Positions 4,948 through 7,579 of a stretch of DNA of 7,579 bases are shown here, one piece after another; the first letter of the stretch is position 1; the number at the start of each line of letters is the position of its first letter. Below the pieces are notes generated by a model. It was not told where the DNA came from. It worked only from the letters and a program-made list of their open reading frames with translations, and did no database searches. The stretch spans positions 1-7,579 of the forward strand of contig WSZY01000224.1 in NCBI GenBank assembly GCA_013139875.1. Reading direction: 5' to 3'. A program made the translations under genes and the position numbers. This DNA is from Mariprofundaceae bacterium. Its GTDB lineage: Bacteria; Pseudomonadota; Zetaproteobacteria; Mariprofundales; Mariprofundaceae.

Positions 4948-5939
4948 AACAGTGTCCCCTGCGCCCGCATCGCTTCATCGGGCAGTTTTTTCCTGCTGCC
5001 CGTTTTCCTCTCTTTCGCCTGACCGCCGCACAGGGCTGTCAGTACCGCCATACGGATGGCTACACCATGCTCTACCTGTGCCAGGATATGGCTTCTTACC
5101 GAGTCAGCGACATCGGTAGCAATTTCGACGCCCCGATTCATCGGACCCGGATGCAGCACAAGGCAGTCATCACCGGCGGCTTGCAGACGTTTGGAGTTCA
5201 GGCCGTAAGCTTCATGGTATTCACGAATGGATGGGAAGGCACAACTGTCGGTCAGGCGCTCGGTCTGCACCCTCAGCATATAGACCGCATCCGAGCCCGG
5301 CAGCGCCTCATCAAAGTCATGATAGACCTCGCAGCCATAGCGCTCGACCTCGGCTGGAAGCAGTGTCCTGGGCGCGACGATTCGCATGGTGTAGCCAAGT
5401 TTTTTGGCCGCCAGCAGGTGTGAGCGTGCAACGCGGGAGTGAGCAATATCGCCAACCATGGTAATGACTTTCCCTTCGGGTGAGCCCCATGCCTGTTTCA
5501 GCGTCAGCAGGTCGGTCAGGATCTGGGTCGGGTGCTCATGGGCACCGTCACCTGCATTCACAATTGCGGTATTATCCAGATATTGCGCTAAAAATTCACA
5601 TGTTCCGGCAAGCGAGTGGCGGATCACCAGAACGTGCGGTTGCATGGCAGCCAATGTCTGGCCGGTGTCGAGGAGCGATTCGCCCTTCTTGGTGGCGCTG
5701 GTGGAGGCGGAGATGTTGATGACATCGGCGGAGAGGCGTTTGCCTGCAATCTCGAAGCTGGTACGTGTACGGGTTGAATTTTCAAAAAAGAGGTTGATGA
5801 CAGTCTTGCCACGAAGTGTTGGGGCCTTTTTCAGCGGCCGCCGGTTGATGTCGATGAATGAATCTCCAAGGTTGACCAGATACTCGATCTGCTCCCGTTC
5901 CAGGTCGGCGATGCCGAACAGATGTTTCAAAGATTTCAT
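4944..5939 (-). CDS. pyrB: Aspartate carbamoyltransferase catalytic subunit
   Basis: It transfers the carbamoyl group from carbamoyl phosphate to aspartate, the first committed step of pyrimidine synthesis. Of 331 residues, the carbamoyl-phosphate loop FFENSTRTRTSFE (51-63), SATKKGES (81-88), the HEHPTQ motif (134-139), GDIAHSRVARS (163-173) and HPGPMNRGVEI (263-273) are all present, so the enzyme should be active. The conserved core ends near AVLTALC (298-304). It is followed by a tail of about 25 residues rich in Lys and Arg (KERKTGSRKK, 309-318), which the family does not require. No regulatory pyrI gene is nearby; in the class formed with a dihydroorotase-like partner, PyrC or PyrC' takes part in the assembly. 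Its ATG overlaps the pyrR stop (ATGA), and its stop overlaps the pyrC start in the same way. Confidence 0.97.
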   Translation of the reverse strand: MKSLKHLFGIADLEREQIEYLVNLGDSFIDINRRPLKKAPTLRGKTVINLFFENSTRTRTSFEIAGKRLSADVINISASTSATKKGESLLDTGQTLAAMQPHVLVIRHSLAGTCEFLAQYLDNTAIVNAGDGAHEHPTQILTDLLTLKQAWGSPEGKVITMVGDIAHSRVARSHLLAAKKLGYTMRIVAPRTLLPAEVERYGCEVYHDFDEALPGSDAVYMLRVQTERLTDSCAFPSIREYHEAYGLNSKRLQAAGDDCLVLHPGPMNRGVEIATDVADSVRSHILAQVEHGVAIRMAVLTALCGGQAKERKTGSRKKLPDEAMRAQGTLL

Positions 5940-6463
5940 CGTTTCACCCGCCTCTGTTTAATATACCACCCCTCCGGGTCTGTAATCAGTTTGACTGATT
6001 GGCCTGCTTCTGCCTGATGGGAGAGGCCGACAATATCGGCAGAGATCGGCAGCTCATGTCCGCCCCGATCCACCAGCACGGCCAGCTTTACGGTTGCCGG
6101 ACGTCCGTAATCGAAGATCTCTCCCAGTGCCGCCCGGATGGTTCTGCCGGTGTAGAGCACGTCATCGACCAGATAGATATGCTTATCCGTGATGTCAAAG
6201 GGAAGGTCACTCGGGCGCACCTCGGGGTTGGGGCCGACGGTATCCAGATCATCGCGGTAGAAGCTGATATCAAGATTGCCGCGGTGGACGGTGATAGCTG
6301 ATTTTTTCAGCCGGTGCTGCAGTGCATCTGCCACCTTTGCTCCGCCGCATTGGATGCCGATCATATAGATGTCATTGCCATCGTCAGCACCCTCTCTGAT
6401 CGCCCGGGCCATCGTATCGAGTGCCGGGTTGACACGCTTGCTATCAAAGATGGTGTTAGACAT
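5936..6463 (-). CDS. pyrR: PyrR-family pyrimidine operon regulator / uracil phosphoribosyltransferase
   Basis: PyrR proteins sense UMP and PRPP, and many also make UMP from uracil and PRPP. The 175 residues carry the phosphoribosyltransferase signature LVDDVLYTGRTIRAAL (98-113), FYRDDLDTVG (68-77), DITDKHIYLVDD (90-101) and VLVDRGGHELPI (129-140). The loop GIQCGG (36-41) has Gly where Bacillus PyrR has Arg in its TRG motif; a pseudomonad-like form. The stretch VRPSDLPFDI (82-91) also recalls the Pseudomonas protein. In Bacillus PyrR acts on attenuators in the pyr leader; here only 6 bases separate it from ruvX and it overlaps pyrB by 4, so no attenuator fits beside it. Any target must lie upstream of this window, or its main role is enzymatic. 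The start ATG is preceded by GGGGTGA. Confidence 0.93.
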   Translation of the reverse strand: MSNTIFDSKRVNPALDTMARAIREGADDGNDIYMIGIQCGGAKVADALQHRLKKSAITVHRGNLDISFYRDDLDTVGPNPEVRPSDLPFDITDKHIYLVDDVLYTGRTIRAALGEIFDYGRPATVKLAVLVDRGGHELPISADIVGLSHQAEAGQSVKLITDPEGWYIKQRRVKR

Positions 6464-6469
6464 TACTGG

Positions 6470-6994
6470 TCACCCCGTTAGTGCCGGATGTGCGGCAATA
6501 AAGTCTTCAAGAATGACAGCTGCGGCTGTCTGATCAAGTTTCGCACGTACCCGTTTTTCATTGAGCCCCTGCGCAAAGAGGCGCTCTCTGGCCGTCCATG
6601 TCGAGAGGCGTTCATCCTGAAAGAGGATGGGAAGATCGGTAAAGTTCTGTAACTGCCCGGCACCCTTTCTGCAGTCTTCAGCCTGTCCGCCCTCTGTACC
6701 GTCCATATTTCTGGCCAGACCGACAACGATGCCCTTGCAGCCGTACTCTTTAATCAGTTTCAACGCCTGCTTCGGCCAGCCGGAGTCGTTCCGGTGCAGG
6801 CATGCGATGCCACGGCATGAGAGGCCCAGTTGATCCGATACGGCAACGCCGATACGTTTTTTGCCGACATCGAGTGCTAATAGCGGGAGGGATAAATTTT
6901 CAGGAATATGCTCGGAAATCTGTTCAGAAATAGCGGAAGGTGTCGTGGATTCGGATGCCACGAAATCAGAAGTTGAGCAGGATGCGGCTGTCAT
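6470..6994 (-). CDS. ruvX: RuvX/YqgF-family RNase H-fold nuclease with N-terminal extension
   Basis: Members of this family (YqgF, RuvX) act in 5'-end processing of pre-16S rRNA and are also described as Holliday-junction resolvase-like nucleases. The catalytic acidic residues are in place: Asp42 in LALDVGKKRIGVAVSD (39-54), Glu128 in QDERLST (126-132), and Asp154 in DQTAAAVILEDF (154-165). IVVGLARNMDGTEG (89-102) is the usual central motif, with Ala in place of the usual Pro. The family normally starts just before the first motif and has about 140-150 residues. Here no well-placed start exists near residue 36, and the first usable ATG (6994) gives 174 residues with about 35 extra Ser/Thr/Glu-rich ones. 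That ATG has only a weak GGA ribosome site and overlaps the upstream gene by 29 bases. A GTG at 6961, 4 bases after the upstream stop, is an alternative. Confidence 0.93.
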   Translation of the reverse strand: MTAASCSTSDFVASESTTPSAISEQISEHIPENLSLPLLALDVGKKRIGVAVSDQLGLSCRGIACLHRNDSGWPKQALKLIKEYGCKGIVVGLARNMDGTEGGQAEDCRKGAGQLQNFTDLPILFQDERLSTWTARERLFAQGLNEKRVRAKLDQTAAAVILEDFIAAHPALTG

Positions 6995-7579
6995 CAAATC
7001 CGAGATTCTGCAACGTTTCACTGCATGCGTCCACCATTGCACTCATTCCAGCCAGACAGGCGACGCTGTTTTCTCCACCCGGATGGTCGGCCAGAAGGGC
7101 ATCCTGCACGTAGCCAATGGCGCCGTTCCAGTCGTCGCTGCCGGTAGCAACCGAGATGTTAACCTCGATATTATGCTCGGAGAGCGCCGCCATTTCATCG
7201 GTCAGCAGGCTATGCAGCGGGGTGAGAAATCCGGCATAGATGGTCACTTTGCCGAAATCGGAACGGTGCTGGATAATGCTGTCCCATACGCTGCGCAGCG
7301 GTGAGATGCCGGTGCCGACACCCATCAGGATTACATCGCAGCCTTTGAACGGAGAGAGGTCGAAGCCTTTGCCCATCGGCCCTTCAATCTCCACCTCGGC
7401 ACCCGGTGCAAGCAGAACCAGATGGTCACCCATGCTGGTTCCCTGTTTGATCACAATCTCGTAATGGCGGGTCTCGTAGGGGGAGGAAGCTACGGCAAAG
7501 TAGGCAGGTGCCGGATCCTTTACATCGGCAATGCCCACACGGACAAACTGCCCGGAGACGAATGGCTGAACAGGTTCTC
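6966..7579 (-). CDS. FAD/NAD(P)-binding oxidoreductase of the ferredoxin reductase superfamily, N-terminus cut by window edge
   Basis: The last 203 residues are visible; the frame runs open to the right edge, so the start lies outside. In order: an FAD-barrel motif SGQFVRV (8-14), AYFAVASSP (25-33), a G-P-M-G-K-G-F turn (66-72), the NAD(P)-binding loop GVGTGISPLRSV (86-97), IYAGFLTPLHSLLTDEM (113-129), and a C-terminal CLAGMSAMVDAC (174-185) followed by a Phe end (LLNF). These define a plant-type ferredoxin reductase fold with no iron-sulfur domain at the C-terminus. The flavin motif that normally reads R-x-Y-S or R-P-x-S is altered to FAVASS without the Arg, so flavin contact may differ. The electron acceptor cannot be read from the sequence. 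It overlaps ruvX by up to 29 bases and probably belongs to the same transcript. It should not be called PyrK, because it lacks the Cys motif. Confidence 0.85.
   Translation of the reverse strand, partial: EPVQPFVSGQFVRVGIADVKDPAPAYFAVASSPYETRHYEIVIKQGTSMGDHLVLLAPGAEVEIEGPMGKGFDLSPFKGCDVILMGVGTGISPLRSVWDSIIQHRSDFGKVTIYAGFLTPLHSLLTDEMAALSEHNIEVNISVATGSDDWNGAIGYVQDALLADHPGGENSVACLAGMSAMVDACSETLQNLGFDDSRILLNF

Noticed and set aside
5458..5961. Plus-strand open frame of 167 codons over pyrB
   Set aside because: It mirrors the pyrB coding frame; pyrB is complete and conserved on the other strand, and the plus-strand product shows no family motif.
1..7579. Insertion sequence, prophage or other mobile element, tRNA or rRNA
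   Set aside because: No transposase, integrase, terminal inverted repeats with target duplications, or structural RNA was seen; base composition looks even through the operon, with only the short AT-rich gap at 230-305 standing out.

Overview
The window carries one long minus-strand gene block plus a cluster of three minus-strand microgenes; no plus-strand gene is supported. It looks like the chromosome of a ubiquinone-making, haem-making Gram-negative proteobacterium with roughly 50-55% GC. The order ruvX-pyrR-pyrB-pyrC is the one known from pseudomonads, but a PyrK-type iron-sulfur flavoprotein and a catalytically intact class I dihydroorotase argue against Pseudomonas itself. A zetaproteobacterium or another deep proteobacterial lineage would fit; this is a guess from gene content, not an identification.

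Layout in the direction of transcription (right to left): a flavin reductase-like gene cut by the window edge (7579-6966), ruvX (6994-6470), pyrR (6463-5936), pyrB (5939-4944), pyrC (4947-3658), pyrK (3665-2787), a 92-base gap, ubiA (2694-1810) and hemC (1794-871). Almost every junction overlaps or is a few bases apart (ATGA overlaps at pyrR/pyrB and pyrB/pyrC, 8 bases at pyrC/pyrK, 29 bases at reductase/ruvX). The block is therefore probably one transcription unit joining early de novo pyrimidine synthesis (PyrB, PyrC, the electron-transfer subunit of dihydroorotate dehydrogenase, and the regulator PyrR) to ubiquinone and tetrapyrrole synthesis. Its promoter lies outside the window. A weak hairpin after hemC may end it.

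The left 800 bases hold the most unusual content. Three homologous 40-codon genes (721-599, 427-305, 219-97) encode single-pass membrane microproteins that I do not recognise. Each has a good Shine-Dalgarno sequence, and the copies differ largely by synonymous changes. Two of them are preceded by a nearly identical CRP-family-like site (TGTGAC, two variable bases, then ACATCGCAT) at the same distance from a -10-like element, as in a class II activator-dependent promoter. Two nearly identical GAAA-loop intrinsic terminators divide the cluster into two units: 721-599 alone, and 427-305 with 219-97. This looks like a small, separately regulated, expanded membrane microprotein family.
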